Assembly (NCBI GenBank): GCA_964386635.1
Contig: CAYLRO010000012.1
Coordinates: 1 to 64,000 of the forward strand
Origin: Sabulitectum sp964386635
GTDB lineage: Bacteria; Fermentibacterota; Fermentibacteria; Fermentibacterales; JCC-6
Direction of reading: 5' to 3'
Length of the DNA stretch: 64,000 nt
Shown: positions 34,107-42,886 of the stretch, piece after piece
Numbering within the stretch: position 1 is the stretch's first letter
Layout of the letters: every line of letters starts with the position of its first letter
The notes under the pieces: model-generated
The model's database searches: none
Told to the model about the DNA's origin: nothing
What the model saw: the letters and a program-made list of their open reading frames with translations, nothing else
Position numbers and translations under genes: made by a program

Positions 34107-35286
34107 AGGGGCAGCATCACGAAAGCAGGCTTGCCTGCTTCTCAGGGGGAGCTCGCAGTGGCTCCCCCTTTCGCCGTCTGACAGAGCTTTTGCCCAGAGA
34201 ATATTCCGTGAGACCGTAGTCTGGAAGAAGTACCTGGACTTTGTTCTTAACCGGTATACATCCCAGCCTGTGAGCAAGCTTGATCAGGACATAGTAAGAA
34301 GTCTTCGAATCGGAGCAGCGCAGCTCCTTATCCTTAAGACTCCTGCCCACGCTGCTGTTTCCGCCACAGTTGAAGCCCATGAAAGAAGAAGAACAAGAGG
34401 GCTGGTAAATGCTGTTCTCAGAAAAGTGGCGGGATACAGGGAAAAGTCAAACATCCCTCTCCATATCAGGTATTCCCACCCTGAGGCACTGGTAAAAAGA
34501 TGGGCTGAGCAGCTGGGAGCAGAGAAGACTCAGAGACTCCTGCAGTGGAACAATACTGTTCCTGAACTTGGAGGTTACGCATTCGGTGACCTGCCTGAAA
34601 ACTCCACCTGTGGAAAATATCTGGAAAAGTACAGACTTCTTGAAAGAGGCGGCCGATTTGATCCTCCGGAAGATTTCTACATCCAGGACGAATCAGCAGC
34701 TGTTGTTGGATTCGGTATGTCAGAACTCCCCGGCAGCAGTGTGCTTGAACTTGGAGCAGCTCCCGGGGGGAAAACTGCTCATCTGGCTGAAAAAGGAACT
34801 GTTTTTGCAATTGATGCAAAGCCTGACAGAATGAAGAGATGGCAGGAGAACAGCAGAAGACTGGGATGGAAAAACTGTATGGGAATTGCCGCTGAATCAG
34901 AAAAGCTTCCTTTCAGCGGAAAATTCAGCAAGGTTATTGCCGATGTCCCCTGCACCAACACTGGTGTCTACCGCAGAAGATCAGATGCCAGATGGAACTG
35001 GACACAGACACTCCACAATGAGCTGATAGGAATACAGCGCAGGATGCTGCAGGAATCTTCAGCAGCTGTTGAAAAAGGAGGAGTGCTTATCTACTCCACC
35101 TGCAGTATTGACTGTGAGGAGAACCAGGAAGCCGCTCTGCATTTCGAAGAGAACAACAGTGATTTCAGTAGAGTTGATTTTCCCGGGCCGGAGACACTGG
35201 TTAATTCCCAGGGTTTTCTTTCATATTTCCCTCCTGACGCCATGATTGACGGTCTTTTCGCTGCAGCCTGGATCAGACAGAGCTGA
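34087..35286 (+). CDS. rsmB: 16S rRNA (cytosine-C5) methyltransferase RsmB/Sun-like
   Basis: SAM-dependent rRNA m5C methyltransferase, 399 aa. The N-terminal NusB-like RNA-binding domain begins at SPSDRAFAQRIFRETV. The C-terminal Rossmann domain has motif I LELGAAPGGKTAHLA, motif IV DVPCTNTG (C289; normally PCSGTG) and motif VI YSTCSI with catalytic C339. The frame opens with GTG 34087 or TTG 34090 inside the NifU-like gene. No usual start codon occurs after the hairpins at 34123-34169, so these lie inside the coding region. The N-terminal 30 residues are unlike the family and may be a tolerated extension. Confidence 0.85.
   Translation: MLRTSSKGAASRKQACLLLRGSSQWLPLSPSDRAFAQRIFRETVVWKKYLDFVLNRYTSQPVSKLDQDIVRSLRIGAAQLLILKTPAHAAVSATVEAHERRRTRGLVNAVLRKVAGYREKSNIPLHIRYSHPEALVKRWAEQLGAEKTQRLLQWNNTVPELGGYAFGDLPENSTCGKYLEKYRLLERGGRFDPPEDFYIQDESAAVVGFGMSELPGSSVLELGAAPGGKTAHLAEKGTVFAIDAKPDRMKRWQENSRRLGWKNCMGIAAESEKLPFSGKFSKVIADVPCTNTGVYRRRSDARWNWTQTLHNELIGIQRRMLQESSAAVEKGGVLIYSTCSIDCEENQEAALHFEENNSDFSRVDFPGPETLVNSQGFLSYFPPDAMIDGLFAAAWIRQS
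34123..34171 (+). terminator. Two hairpins at the nifU/rsmB junction, terminator-like but inside the rsmB frame
   Basis: AAGCAGGC (34123-34130) pairs with 34133-34140 across a TT loop. AGGGGGAGC (34144-34152) pairs with 34161-34169 across an 8-nt loop and is followed by only two further Ts. The pair looks like a weak terminator for the NifU-like gene, yet the rsmB reading frame runs through it; it may act as an attenuator. Confidence 0.4.
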
Positions 35287-35299
35287 AAGGAATTCGGAT

Positions 35300-36853
35300 T
35301 TGAGAACGGAAACAGCTTTTCTAGCAGCAGCTCTTGTGATTGTAGCAGCCGCTTTTGTTTTCTCACTTTCTGTTCCTCTTTACGGGGATACCCTGGGTTA
35401 TGGTGTACGCACTCTGAACTGGATGAGGGATAACGGTTACCAGCCTGTTCCTGCAGGAGAGGGAAGGGGGGAGCAGGCAATGGGGCATCCTGCACTGTTC
35501 TTCTGGGTCTGGGCTCTTCTCACTGCAGTTGCAGGGAATTCCCTCTGGGTTGCCAGGATTCTCCCGGCAGTTTCCACTTTTTTCTGTCTCTGGGGGATGT
35601 ACCGGCTTGGAAGGCGGCTTTCCTGTGAGACTGCCGGATGGCTTTCAGCCCTGGCGCTGGCAGCAACTCCGATCTTCTACATGCAGATGCTGAGACCCAT
35701 GCCTGAAAGCGCAGTTGCCGCAGCAGTAGTGTGGTCAACTCTGCACTATGTGAAGAAGAATTACCTCAGTGCAGCTCTGCTCTGTACCCTGGCAGTAATG
35801 CTCAGGGAACAGGCTGTAATTCTGGCAGGAGTTTTCTTTCTTGCAGAACTTCTTCACGGAGGATTAAGAAAACCGGGAAAACTGCTTCTCATGTGTATGC
35901 CTCTCCTTGGTATAGCAGTAACAGGTTTCGCGAACCTGGTGGTGAACGGATACTTTTTCTTCCCTGCTCATCTGGGTGCGGCAAGTGAGATGGAACCTGG
36001 CTGGCTGGTTTCCCGGATCAGGTTTTTCGGTGGCTACCTTATTGCTTCGGAATTCAGGTGGCTTCCAGTGACTCTGGCGGCAGCCGGGATGCTCAAAGGC
36101 TCTGGAAGGAATACCTACACTCTTCCATTTGCTTTCATTCTGCTGTTTCCCGCTCTCTTCTATCCCCCGGAGAGAATCGCTTTTCTTGTTTTTACAGTTC
36201 TGCTCATTTTCGTTTACCTTCTCAGAGAGCGCAAGGTCCCGGGCAGGGTTTTCAGCCTTTTTCTTCTCATGCCTGCAGCAATGGTGATTTTTCTGGTGGT
36301 GATAGTTAAATTTGCACCTGGGGGTGGAATGGGTCTTTACAGATATTTGATGCCGGCGCTTCCGCTGGTTATTCTGGCTCCCATAGTAATGCTGTTCAGG
36401 TACTATTCTCCAAGAACCGCTCTGGTTTTTACAGCGGTTTTCATAATTGCCACAGCTTTCACCGACAGATCTCACCAGGATGGATACCAGTTCGGTACTG
36501 ACAGGGGATCAATCGGTTCTCTGGTCTGCTTCAGAGAAGCGGTTGAATACGGTGTATCACTGGGAGACACCATACTTACTTCACCAGCTTACATTGCGTA
36601 TTACTCAGAGCCTGTGTGCGGTACCGTAAGCTCTCCCTGTCCCGCAAGGGAAATTCGGGAGGGGGAAACTCTCTCCCCTGAAGCTTCCTACACAGTTATC
36701 CTTTCACCGTGTTCAATGGTTCTTTCTGATCTGGACGGGATTCAAAGAATGATCCCTGACGGATCTTACATTGAACGCATTGAAGAAATGCCGCTGATGC
36801 TAAGAGAAAATGGAGTAGAGGTTTACAGGATAGAAGGGTTCTCCACTCCTTAG
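35300..36853 (+). CDS. GT39-like polytopic membrane glycosyltransferase
   Basis: Polytopic membrane protein, 517 aa, with about 11 hydrophobic helices and the ArnT/PMT pattern: an acidic first loop (SVPLYGDTLGYGVRTLNWMRD), then GHPALFFWVWALL, VARILPAVSTFFCLWGMYRLGRRL and LRPMPESAVAA. The C-terminal part after about residue 420 is soluble. TTG 35300 is preferred over an upstream in-frame start because AAGGA lies eight nt before it. It is the last gene after rsmB, and its stop codon overlaps the convergent xdhC-like stop (36850-36853). The glycan acceptor is unknown. Confidence 0.75.
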   Translation: MRTETAFLAAALVIVAAAFVFSLSVPLYGDTLGYGVRTLNWMRDNGYQPVPAGEGRGEQAMGHPALFFWVWALLTAVAGNSLWVARILPAVSTFFCLWGMYRLGRRLSCETAGWLSALALAATPIFYMQMLRPMPESAVAAAVVWSTLHYVKKNYLSAALLCTLAVMLREQAVILAGVFFLAELLHGGLRKPGKLLLMCMPLLGIAVTGFANLVVNGYFFFPAHLGAASEMEPGWLVSRIRFFGGYLIASEFRWLPVTLAAAGMLKGSGRNTYTLPFAFILLFPALFYPPERIAFLVFTVLLIFVYLLRERKVPGRVFSLFLLMPAAMVIFLVVIVKFAPGGGMGLYRYLMPALPLVILAPIVMLFRYYSPRTALVFTAVFIIATAFTDRSHQDGYQFGTDRGSIGSLVCFREAVEYGVSLGDTILTSPAYIAYYSEPVCGTVSSPCPAREIREGETLSPEASYTVILSPCSMVLSDLDGIQRMIPDGSYIERIEEMPLMLRENGVEVYRIEGFSTP

Positions 36854-37749
36854 GATTTTCTGTTGCATACATTGATTATCTCAGCGGCTATGCTTACAGC
36901 TATTTCACATGGAGAGTGGCTTCCAATTGAGATGCCGATTGGAGAATGAACTCTGGCCAGCTGTTCCTCTGTGAATCCTTCAGCCCTCATCATTGAAAAA
37001 ATGTGATGAGTAGTTGTTCTGCTTGCCATCATCCCCAGGTACTTAAGGTTCTTTGTCAGCATCTGACGGAGGATTACTGCATCTCCCTGATGCGATGCCG
37101 GCATGATGATAACTATTGCCCTGCCGTTGTCAGGGACAAGTTTTCCTGCATCCAGATAGCTCATATGAATCTTTTTCCAGGCCTGATCATTGGCCTTCAT
37201 GGTGTGCACATAATCCCTGTCATCAATGATTATAGTTCTCATGTTCAGACTGTTCAGTACAGGGGTCAGGGCAAGGCTGCAGTGGCCTCCGCCGAAAACA
37301 AACACCGGCCAGGGGAGCTGAAGATTTTCCGTGTAGATCCAGCATTCATCCCCTGTGAGACCTTCCCGGTTATGGTATCCTGTGAATTCAAGTCCTTCAG
37401 CGGTAACTCGTATTCCTCTGGTGCTGTCCATCATGTGGTTCATGGGAGGTGACGGGATCAGGAGGATTTTCTGACTGCCTGAACAGATCATCCCTGACTT
37501 TTCTCCCGGTTCAGCAAGCTGATTATGGCTGTACGAAACAAGCGCAGTTTCAGATACGCTCTGCTGAAGCATCTCCCGGGCTGCGGCAATCACCTTGAAT
37601 TCTAGAGTACCGCCACCAACAGAACCCAGAAGAGTACCATCTGAAGATACCGTCATTTTAAACCCTGTCTTTCCAGGGCAGCTTCCAGTTGTTTCAGCTA
37701 CAATACAGAGCACAGATTTACTTCCGGCAAAGAGTTCAAGCGTTTTCAT
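36850..37749 (-). CDS. xdhC: XdhC-family protein (molybdenum-cofactor delivery to xanthine dehydrogenase)
   Basis: Accessory protein of the XdhC/CoxI family, 299 aa from the ATG at 37747-37749. The N-terminal CoxI segment KSVLCIVAETTGSCPGKTGFKM and GSVGGGTLE are followed by a C-terminal Rossmann domain (VFVFGGGHCSLAL, IIIDDR, ARVHSPIGISIGSHSPCEIAVSIAAEI). Family members bind and sulfurate Mo cofactor for insertion into XdhB. The longer frame upstream is a shadow of the preceding gene: the chosen ATG overlaps that gene's TGA by 4 nt. Last gene of the xdh operon. Confidence 0.88.
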   Translation of the reverse strand: MKTLELFAGSKSVLCIVAETTGSCPGKTGFKMTVSSDGTLLGSVGGGTLEFKVIAAAREMLQQSVSETALVSYSHNQLAEPGEKSGMICSGSQKILLIPSPPMNHMMDSTRGIRVTAEGLEFTGYHNREGLTGDECWIYTENLQLPWPVFVFGGGHCSLALTPVLNSLNMRTIIIDDRDYVHTMKANDQAWKKIHMSYLDAGKLVPDNGRAIVIIMPASHQGDAVILRQMLTKNLKYLGMMASRTTTHHIFSMMRAEGFTEEQLARVHSPIGISIGSHSPCEIAVSIAAEIINVCNRKS

Positions 37750-38216
37750 TTGAAAATTTCCATGCAGAGAGGATAGAAGATTGCCATAAGAGATGAGAAT
37801 ATCGCACTTGAGAGGAACCTCCATTTCAAAGAGACTTTGTTCTGGATCAGATAGTTTGCAGCGAAAGCCACCGGCAGGTTTACAGCGAAAGATTTTACAG
37901 AAACAGCAAGCAGGGTCCAGTGTATATCCGTGATTCTGTTTGAAAACAGAGAGATGAAGGCAAGATGTCTTGCTATCCAGAGGGGATTGAAATAAAGCAC
38001 TGCCATGGCTGCTCTTGCAGAACCGCTGTACTTCTTTTCTATATATCTGAACCAGGCCGGGATCTCCCACGCATAGACAACTGCCCCCACTGCCATTATT
38101 CCAACCATCCTGATGACTGAAAACTCTGAAATGATCAGTGATGCTGTTGTGTCACCTGCAGAGTAGATGAGAAGACCTCTGATTACATTGCCTGTGCTGT
38201 ATTCGGGAAGCTTCAA
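37746..38216 (-). CDS. Membrane protein inside the xanthine dehydrogenase operon, unknown function
   Basis: This 156-aa protein has about four hydrophobic helices (near residues 10-28, 36-52, 72-92 and 105-150). Segments such as GDTTASLI, YAWEIPAWFRYIEKKY and AVLYFNPLWIARH give a faint likeness to the Mpv17/PMP22 membrane family, but this is not secure. It starts at TTG 38216, 1 nt after the xdhB stop, and overlaps xdhC by 4 nt, so it is a true operon member. It could be a purine or metabolite channel or anchor for the dehydrogenase; both ideas are inferred from position only. Confidence 0.65.
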   Translation of the reverse strand: MKLPEYSTGNVIRGLLIYSAGDTTASLIISEFSVIRMVGIMAVGAVVYAWEIPAWFRYIEKKYSGSARAAMAVLYFNPLWIARHLAFISLFSNRITDIHWTLLAVSVKSFAVNLPVAFAANYLIQNKVSLKWRFLSSAIFSSLMAIFYPLCMEIFK

Positions 38217-38217
38217 A

Positions 38218-40473
38218 TTACCTGGCTTTCCTGAGAGTCATGAGAACCCTCTCCGGCGTCATCGGTGCGGTGTATTCAGTTTGAATATCCCCACTGAAAC
38301 TCTTCATGGCGCCGGCTATGGCGAACCATGTTCCTATTCCGTACATGAACGGGGGTTCACCAATGGCTTTGGAACCTCTCAGGCCAACATTTTCCGGGAG
38401 TTTTTCTCCAGGGGGGAAAGAAACCTGAATCTCAGGGGTGAACTGAATGTCCGGCACTTTATATGTGGCAAGAGCATCAGTGAGAAGCCTTTTTGACTTT
38501 GGGTCCCATGCAAGTTCCTCCATAGTGACCCAGCCTATCCCCTGAACAAGAGCCCCCTCTACCTGTCCCTGGTCGATAACAGGGTTGAGCTGTGTTCCTC
38601 CGTGGTGGACTATTCTTACTCTGTCAACTCTGTAGGTGCCAAGCAGGCAGTCTACTGTAACCTCAGTGAGAGCAGTTCCGGCAACATGATATGCGAAAGG
38701 GGCGCCTTTTTCCGTTTTCCTGTCGAAGTGTATTCCAGGGGTTGCATAGTGCGAGTGCTCCGACAGGCTGATTCTCTTCATGTATGAACTGGTGATCAGA
38801 CTCTTCCAGCTCTTTCCCGTGCTGTTCCCGTCCAGCAGAAGTACGCTGTTTTCCATGCTGAGCTGTTCCGGACTGCAGTTCATCTCCTCAGCAGCTCCAG
38901 CCAGTATTCTCTTCAGTATTTCCCGGCAGGCAAGGCGGGTGGCATTGCCGTTCATGTCAGCGCCTGAACTGGCTGCAGTGGGAGAGGTGTTTGCATTTCT
39001 CGTTGTGTTTGCAGATTCCATGCGGATATTCCCCACCGGAATGCCAAACGACATTGCAGCTGTCTGTCTGATCCGGGAGTTTACCCCCTGGCCCATTTCT
39101 ACAGCACCGGTGCTGATTCCCACGCTGCCGTCAGTGTATACATGAACCAGGGCGCTGGCCTGGTTAAGGAATGTAGTGGTGAAGGATATGCCGAAGCACA
39201 CCGGCATCATTGATATCCCCTTCTTCATCCACCTGTTCTTCCCGTTGAATTCATCTGTGTCTGCTCTGCAGGACTCAAGAAAAGTTCTGCACTGATCCCA
39301 GGAGGTCCTGACTTCATCGGCACTGTATTCCATTCCGTAGTGGAAGCTGTCACCTTTTTTCAGAAGATTGATCTCCTGGATGGTCTCGGTATTGATTCCC
39401 GAAACAGCTGATGCTTTGTGAATTGCCGCTTCCATTACGAACATTGCCTGGGGTGCCCCGAACCCTCTGAATGCTGTGTTAGGGGCGAGGTTGGTCCGGC
39501 AGCAGCAGCCTGTTGCCCGAACATTCGGGATGAAATAGCTTGCAGTGGAGTGAAAAAGGGTTCTTTCAAGGATAGCTGTGGAAAGGTCGCTTGATGCACC
39601 GCTGTTCTGAAAGTAGTCCACCTCCCACAGGAGTATTTTCCCCTGATCTGTGAGCCCGATAGTGAAGTCGGAGATGTAGGGGTGACGTTTGCCGGTGTTA
39701 ATCAGGTCATCATGCCTGTTCAGTACAAGCTTTACCGGTTTCCCGGTTGCCCATGAGCCCAGAGCTGTAATAACAGCCCAGGGAGTTGCCTGGTCTTCTT
39801 TGCCTCCGAAAGCTCCTCCCAGTCTGGGAACATCCACCTCCACACTGTGAATCGGAATGCCAAGAACTCTTGCTGATATCTTCTGCACATAGGACGGCCC
39901 CTGTGTTGAGGAAGTTATCCTGAATGTTCCATCTTCGCCGGGAACGGTTAATGCACTCTGTGTTTCCAGGTAGAGGTGTTCCTGACCACCTGTTTCAGCA
40001 GTGCCGCTGATAATGAAAGTACAGTTCTTTCTGGCTTCCTGAACATCTCCGCAGGAAAATGTTCTGGGAGGGGTGAGAAGCTGTCCATTCTCACAGGCTT
40101 TCCTGGGATCAGATACAGCTTCCAGTTCTCTGATTTCAGCACTTATCATTCCTGCGGCTTTTCTTGCGTTGGCGTAACTGTCGGCCAGCACTACCGCTAA
40201 CGGTTGTCCGATGAAGTGAACCTCCCTTTCTCCAAGAAGAGGTTCATCCATAAGGATGTTACCAATCTGGTTCTCACCGGGAATGTCTGAGGCAGTCAGC
40301 ACTTTCACAACACCGGTGGATGCAAGAGCCTGGTCCGTGTTCAGAGAGAGAATCTCTCCGTGTGCAGATGGTGATGTGAACACGTATGCGTGAAGTGTTC
40401 CGGCAGGTTCCGGCAGATCAGAAGTAAATATTGATTTTCCTTTTACATGCAGTTTTGCGTCGTAATGTTTCAC
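38218..40473 (-). CDS. xdhB: Xanthine dehydrogenase, molybdopterin-binding subunit
   Basis: Catalytic molybdenum subunit of the xanthine oxidase family, 751 aa. Conserved segments are PRLGGAFGGKE, AFRGFGAPQAMF (substrate Arg), the Mo-site loops TGAVEMGQGVNSRI and SANTTRNANTSPTAASSG, and the C-terminal catalytic Glu in SKAIGEPP. It oxidises hypoxanthine or xanthine or a related N-heterocycle in the cytoplasm, passing electrons to the Fe-S/FAD subunit encoded just upstream with a 4-nt overlap. The nearby adenosine deaminase supports a purine substrate, though the family also includes other hydroxylases. Confidence 0.9.
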   Translation of the reverse strand: MKHYDAKLHVKGKSIFTSDLPEPAGTLHAYVFTSPSAHGEILSLNTDQALASTGVVKVLTASDIPGENQIGNILMDEPLLGEREVHFIGQPLAVVLADSYANARKAAGMISAEIRELEAVSDPRKACENGQLLTPPRTFSCGDVQEARKNCTFIISGTAETGGQEHLYLETQSALTVPGEDGTFRITSSTQGPSYVQKISARVLGIPIHSVEVDVPRLGGAFGGKEDQATPWAVITALGSWATGKPVKLVLNRHDDLINTGKRHPYISDFTIGLTDQGKILLWEVDYFQNSGASSDLSTAILERTLFHSTASYFIPNVRATGCCCRTNLAPNTAFRGFGAPQAMFVMEAAIHKASAVSGINTETIQEINLLKKGDSFHYGMEYSADEVRTSWDQCRTFLESCRADTDEFNGKNRWMKKGISMMPVCFGISFTTTFLNQASALVHVYTDGSVGISTGAVEMGQGVNSRIRQTAAMSFGIPVGNIRMESANTTRNANTSPTAASSGADMNGNATRLACREILKRILAGAAEEMNCSPEQLSMENSVLLLDGNSTGKSWKSLITSSYMKRISLSEHSHYATPGIHFDRKTEKGAPFAYHVAGTALTEVTVDCLLGTYRVDRVRIVHHGGTQLNPVIDQGQVEGALVQGIGWVTMEELAWDPKSKRLLTDALATYKVPDIQFTPEIQVSFPPGEKLPENVGLRGSKAIGEPPFMYGIGTWFAIAGAMKSFSGDIQTEYTAPMTPERVLMTLRKAR

Positions 40474-41822
40474 CTGCTTATCCCCCTGGTCAGGTGAACC
40501 CTGATCTGAGATTTCAGCAGTTCAGTTTTGTATTCCTTTGATCCTCTGATATCGCTTATTGGAGAAATTTCAGAGGCCGCAGTGTTCCCGGCTGAAGTGA
40601 TCAGCTCCTCTGTCAGTTCATTACCCCGGAGTATCTCAGCAGTATTCTTCAGAAGCAGCGGGAATGGCGCTACTCCTCCTGCAGCCATGGAAACGGAGAT
40701 GATTCTTCCTTCAGAGAGCTTTATCAGACAGGCGGAGTTCACAGATGCTATGTCCAGGTATTCTCTCTTGCACACCTTAAGTGCGGAAAGTATTTCACCC
40801 TTTTCAGGTACCGGAAAAGTCAGGCTGTTCACTATCTCATCTTTTTCAATTCTGAATTTCTTGTAACCCAGATAGAATTCACTCAAAGGTATGCTGCTGC
40901 TGCAGGTATGAACTGTTCCGTTCAGTGCCAGAAAGAGCACAGCCAGATCACCAATAGGAGAACCGTTCATGATGTTTCCCCCTACAGTTGCCCTGGATCT
41001 GATCTGTGTTGAGGAAATCCTTCGGAGAAAGCCGTCCAGGTCCGGAAACAGATCAGTGAGCACTTCCGAGTTCCTGAGTGAATTCACTGTTGCTCCTGCC
41101 CCTACTGTTACCGTGCCGGATGAAACGGAAATCCCATCAGGTACCAGTATGAAAGCTGGCGTTGAAGAAACCAGCTGTTCATCCGGATGCACGTACACAT
41201 CGGTGCCGCCTGCTACAAGGGTTTTCCCGCGGCCATCAGGAGAATGACTACCGATATTGTGAAGCATTTCCGGTATGTCACTGAAGTAACCAGGCACATG
41301 CCCTTCGCTTATAAGCATTTCCAGACGATCAGCAAAATGTTCAGGAACAGAGGTCATTACATTTTCCACGGCTCTTTGAACTGCAGCATATCCTGTACAC
41401 CGGCAGATGTTTCCATCCAGTGATTCCATGGCATTTTCCAGAGTGAGCTTTCTGGTGCCCAGGAGAAATCCCGTAAGACTCATTATCATTCCCGGGGTGC
41501 AGAATCCACACTGTGATGCAGCCTGATCAAAAAACTCCTGCTGGAAAGGAGTGAGTCCTTCTTTTCTGCTGATACCCTCAATTGTCACAAGATGGGCTCC
41601 CTGCAGTTCTGCCATGGGCAGGAGGCATGAACAGACGGAGTTGTACTCCATTCGCCGGTTAACCGGTTTTCCAAGAACAACTGTACAGGCGCCGCAGTCT
41701 CCCTCTCTGCAACCTTCCTTTGTTCCCTTGAGGTTGTGCTGCTCTCTGATCCAGTCGAGAACCGGACGACCTCCCGGGTCACTGGATGTGACTGTACTTC
41801 TGTTGCATATGAAAGTGATCAT
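40470..41822 (-). CDS. xdhA: Xanthine dehydrogenase, fused Fe-S and FAD subunit
   Basis: Electron-transfer subunit, 450 aa. The N-terminal plant-type [2Fe-2S] cluster has C38, C43, C46 (GCREGDCGACTVVL). The second cluster uses QCGFCTPGM and ICRCTGY (about residues 104-142). From about residue 170 follows the FAD domain with LVAGGTDVYV, RSRATVGGNIMNGSPIGD and the CO-dehydrogenase-type C-terminus. XdhA-style fusion of Fe-S and FAD modules is known. It starts at ATG behind GGAGGGAG and leads the operon xdhA-xdhB-membrane protein-xdhC, divergent from the tup transporter. Confidence 0.92.
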   Translation of the reverse strand: MITFICNRSTVTSSDPGGRPVLDWIREQHNLKGTKEGCREGDCGACTVVLGKPVNRRMEYNSVCSCLLPMAELQGAHLVTIEGISRKEGLTPFQQEFFDQAASQCGFCTPGMIMSLTGFLLGTRKLTLENAMESLDGNICRCTGYAAVQRAVENVMTSVPEHFADRLEMLISEGHVPGYFSDIPEMLHNIGSHSPDGRGKTLVAGGTDVYVHPDEQLVSSTPAFILVPDGISVSSGTVTVGAGATVNSLRNSEVLTDLFPDLDGFLRRISSTQIRSRATVGGNIMNGSPIGDLAVLFLALNGTVHTCSSSIPLSEFYLGYKKFRIEKDEIVNSLTFPVPEKGEILSALKVCKREYLDIASVNSACLIKLSEGRIISVSMAAGGVAPFPLLLKNTAEILRGNELTEELITSAGNTAASEISPISDIRGSKEYKTELLKSQIRVHLTRGISR

Positions 41823-41974
41823 GTTTCTCCCTCCTCAGGGAAAATAATGATCTTTTCCCCTTCCGGGCAGTGAAAGGCTGCATCTGCGGTTGTGCTGCTT
41901 GTGCATAACGGATATATTGCCCCGATCGCAAGGATCGAATGGTATATTTAATTGATATGAAAGGAGTTACTCGG

Positions 41975-42880
41975 ATGAAAAACACCGCCATCCTGACGGT
42001 ATTTCTTCTTTTCCTTCTGGCAGCTGCCTGCGGTGAACAGGTGGAACCGGTTGAACAGATAACAGAACTGACAGAAGAAGGGATTGTTGAAGAGTCATCA
42101 GCAGTGGTGCCGCTTCCTTCTGCAATTCGTGTTCGGGTTGCCACAACAACAAGCCTTTACGATACAGGCCTGTGGGGATACCTCGAACCCATGTTCGAAG
42201 AAGCAAACGGTGTTGAACTTGACGTTCTTTATGCAGGAACAGGCAAGGCCATCGACTGGGCTCGCCGCGGTGATGTTGATGTTATCACAGTTCACTCCAG
42301 GAGCCGTGAAATTCTCATGGTTGAAGACGGAGTAGGCATTGAAAGAGTACCCTTCGCATATAATTATTTCCTCATTGTAGGGCCTGAAAATGATCCTGCC
42401 GGTATTGCCGGTATGCAGCCTGAGGAGGCCTTTGCAACACTGATGGATACAGGCGCAGGCACTTTCGTCAGCCGTGGTGATGATTCCGGAACACACGGCA
42501 AGGAAAAATCTATCTGGACCAATGCCGGCTTCGACTACGATGCTGATGTTCGCACAGCCGGTGAATGGTACATTGAGGGCGGAAGCGGTATGGGCCCTAC
42601 TCTTGTCATGGCTGACGAGATGCAGGCTTACACACTGTCTGATATTGGAACTTTCCTTGCATATCAGGGTGATCTGAGCCTTGTTCCTGTTGTTGATCAG
42701 GGCGATGCGCTGCTGAATGTATACTCTGTTCTTGCAGTGAGTACTGCCCGTGATTCCGAGATGGCACAGGCTCTTGTGGATTTCCTCGTTTCCCCGGAAG
42801 TTCAGGTCCTGATTGGCGAGTATGGTGTTGAAGAGTATGGCAGGCAGCTGTTTACTCCTTGCGCCGGAGAAGATCTCTAA
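41975..42880 (+). CDS. tupA: Tungstate/molybdate ABC transporter, substrate-binding lipoprotein
   Basis: Periplasmic receptor for tungstate-type oxyanions, 301 aa from the ATG at 41975 (AAAGGAG 8 nt upstream). The signal peptide ends in LLAAACG, a lipobox. Mature motifs ATTTSLYDTGLWGYLEP and SRGDDSGTHGKEKSIW are those of TupA, which usually prefers tungstate over molybdate. The linker between lipobox and domain is acidic. Divergent from the Mo-dependent xanthine dehydrogenase operon, so it probably supplies metal for that or for other Mo/W enzymes. Confidence 0.9.
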   Translation: MKNTAILTVFLLFLLAAACGEQVEPVEQITELTEEGIVEESSAVVPLPSAIRVRVATTTSLYDTGLWGYLEPMFEEANGVELDVLYAGTGKAIDWARRGDVDVITVHSRSREILMVEDGVGIERVPFAYNYFLIVGPENDPAGIAGMQPEEAFATLMDTGAGTFVSRGDDSGTHGKEKSIWTNAGFDYDADVRTAGEWYIEGGSGMGPTLVMADEMQAYTLSDIGTFLAYQGDLSLVPVVDQGDALLNVYSVLAVSTARDSEMAQALVDFLVSPEVQVLIGEYGVEEYGRQLFTPCAGEDL

Positions 42881-42886
42881 AAATCC

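Noticed and set aside
37750..38070. N-terminal extension of the xdhC frame by 107 residues
   Set aside because: The extension is Cys/Ser-rich without XdhC similarity and is antisense-frame noise of the 156-aa membrane gene on the same strand; the inner ATG overlaps that gene's stop as in the rest of the operon.
41895..41945. ModE-like site (GCATAACGGATATAT) between xdhA and tupA
   Set aside because: Only one half-site is recognisable; the matching inverted half needed for a ModE operator is missing, so the likeness may be chance.
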